A stretch of DNA of 5,739 nucleotides, from positions 1 through 5,739 of the forward strand of contig JAAVAF010000101.1 of NCBI GenBank assembly GCA_014804225.1, in the 5' to 3' direction. Positions 4,834-5,739 of the stretch are shown here, one piece after another (the first letter of the stretch is position 1; the number at the start of each line of letters is the position of its first letter). Below the pieces are notes generated by a model, which was given only the letters and a program-made list of their open reading frames with translations, was not told the origin of the DNA and searched no databases. Origin of the DNA: Lachnospiraceae bacterium (lineage in GTDB: Bacteria > Bacillota > Clostridia > Lachnospirales > Lachnospiraceae). Made by a program: the position numbers and the translations under genes.

Positions 4834-5739
4834 TTACATTCTCCGATCAATAACAGGCTTTAACTTTCCTGTTCTCGTATTATATTCCAGATCCTCCGCC
4901 TTGCACCAGTCTACTTTCGGAGCACTCAGCGTACCGTCATCCAAGGCATCTTTCAAGAACGACCGTTCCTGATACAGCATTTCCATGAATTTCTCTGTAT
5001 AATCCTCCTCTGTCTTTGGTACAGCAATCCGGAATATAAACTGATCCCGTATATCATGGGTGACAACTATCTGATAGGCGTAATATTCAATACCGCATTT
5101 TTCCAATACATTGCCCACATCCTTAGGATACAAAGATACATAACCGGCTCTCGCCGCAACATTGCTCCTGCCAAGAATCCTGAATTTACGGTCTGTTGTT
5201 CCCTCCGGCTCTGTGTATTCTCCCACATCCCCTGCCGGATAGCGAATCAGAGGAATCAATGTCTTAAAAAGAGAGGTAATATAAATATTTCCCGGACGGT
5301 TCATTTCATGGATGACTTCTCCTGTATCGGGGTCGATAATCTCTACCTTGCACAGGTCCGACAACACCCGATGTTCATTGAACCCGCAGTCTTTCGTAAA
5401 ATACCCGATAGCCCCCCCGTCATTGGAAGAGTAAAAAACAGAGCGGAAATCAAGGTCTCTGCCAAAAGTCTCACAGAATTGATCTCTCTGATCCTGATAC
5501 AGCGTCTCTCCTGCAAAATAAACCGTATCCACTGCAAAACCCGTCAGATGGTTTTCATTGATATAAGATACAACTCTGGTCAGTATGGAAGGAACCCCTG
5601 CAATACAGTTGATCTGATGCTGCAAAAGCGTCTCAACAATCTCCTCTACAGACACATTCCCAGAAAGGTTGTACATGATTGTCTTAGCCGGAGCAGCATA
5701 TAACATACTGTATGTATACAGAAAACTGGCATACATCCC
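4834..5739 (-). CDS. PaaK / F390-synthetase-like adenylate-forming enzyme (N-terminus outside window)
   Basis: The C-terminal 300 or so residues of an enzyme of the ANL superfamily closest to phenylacetate-CoA ligase, coenzyme F390 synthetase and LuxE-like proteins. These activate a carboxylic acid as an acyl-adenylate and usually pass it to CoA or another acceptor. Seen, numbered from the first ATG in view (5736): YSSNDGGAIG at about 102-111 in the place of the usual Y-x-S-x-E signature, with Asp106 instead of the common Glu; VEIIDPDTGEV; the nucleotide-ribose Asp170 in IRYPAGDVG; ILGRSNVAARAG; and TGKLKPV, with Lys291 in the position of the A10 catalytic lysine. Full-length relatives are about 430 residues, and the frame stays open to the last base of the window, so about 130 residues are missing only because of the window edge. 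The true start is not visible. It reads into the transporter gene with a 29-base gap. The substrate cannot be predicted, and the acceptor (CoA, carrier protein or another) is open. Confidence 0.82.
   Translation of the reverse strand, partial: GMYASFLYTYSMLYAAPAKTIMYNLSGNVSVEEIVETLLQHQINCIAGVPSILTRVVSYINENHLTGFAVDTVYFAGETLYQDQRDQFCETFGRDLDFRSVFYSSNDGGAIGYFTKDCGFNEHRVLSDLCKVEIIDPDTGEVIHEMNRPGNIYITSLFKTLIPLIRYPAGDVGEYTEPEGTTDRKFRILGRSNVAARAGYVSLYPKDVGNVLEKCGIEYYAYQIVVTHDIRDQFIFRIAVPKTEEDYTEKFMEMLYQERSFLKDALDDGTLSAPKVDWCKAEDLEYNTRTGKLKPVIDRRM

Noticed and set aside
5412..5418. A run of seven C (G on the coding strand) as a phase-variation tract
   Set aside because: It falls in Gly-Gly codons of the conserved signature segment, is short, and one sequence cannot show length variation.
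5056..5703. A 215-codon frame on the + strand inside the adenylating-enzyme gene
   Set aside because: The opposite strand encodes clear ANL motifs (Asp170, Lys291 region) through the whole stretch; this frame has no recognisable domain and no good ribosome binding site.
1..5739. CRISPR array, tRNA, rRNA, riboswitch or insertion sequence
   Set aside because: No regularly spaced repeats, no cloverleaf with a CCA-type end, no transposase frame with inverted ends and no known leader structure could be seen; gaps between genes are too short for most.

Overview
The window looks like chromosomal DNA from a low-to-mid GC Firmicute, most likely a Clostridia/Lachnospiraceae-type gut anaerobe. The reasons are the strong AGGAGG-type ribosome binding sites, a perfect extended -10 sigma-A promoter, short A/T-flanked terminators, and the families present: an ECF sigma factor with a multi-pass zinc-finger anti-sigma, a DUF1266 lipoprotein, a MATE transporter carrying an RsbW-like ATPase, and a PaaK-like adenylating enzyme. 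This placement is inference from style and families; no marker gene is present.

Left half, + strand (1-2934): an ECF sigma factor gene (38-529) overlaps by 20 bp the gene for its probable membrane anti-sigma factor (510-1328), which has an N-terminal H-x3-C-x2-C zinc motif and about six membrane segments. A lipoprotein gene (1394-2752) follows. It has its own extended -10 promoter at the end of the anti-sigma gene and encodes an LTAC lipobox, a Ser/Thr/Glu-rich tether, an unassigned domain and a C-terminal DUF1266-like domain. Right after its stop codon (TAATG overlap) lies a short stretch, 2752-2934, that reads as the C-terminal end of an M14 zinc carboxypeptidase interrupted by a TGA. It is probably the remnant of a deleted gene.

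Junction (2935-3052): a 20-bp hairpin with A and T tracts on its two sides (2949-2995) serves as a shared terminator for the two convergent gene groups. Nothing else is visible there.

Right half, - strand (3053-5739): a PaaK/F390-synthetase-like acyl- or aryl-adenylating enzyme (N-terminus beyond the window edge) is followed after 29 bases by a MATE-family exporter fused at its C-terminus to a GHKL (RsbW/SpoIIAB-like) ATP-binding domain. The two are probably co-transcribed. The simplest reading is that one enzyme activates a carboxylic acid and the transporter moves a related product or substrate, with the nucleotide-binding domain sensing or signalling. The MATE-GHKL fusion beside the adenylating enzyme is the most unusual thing here.
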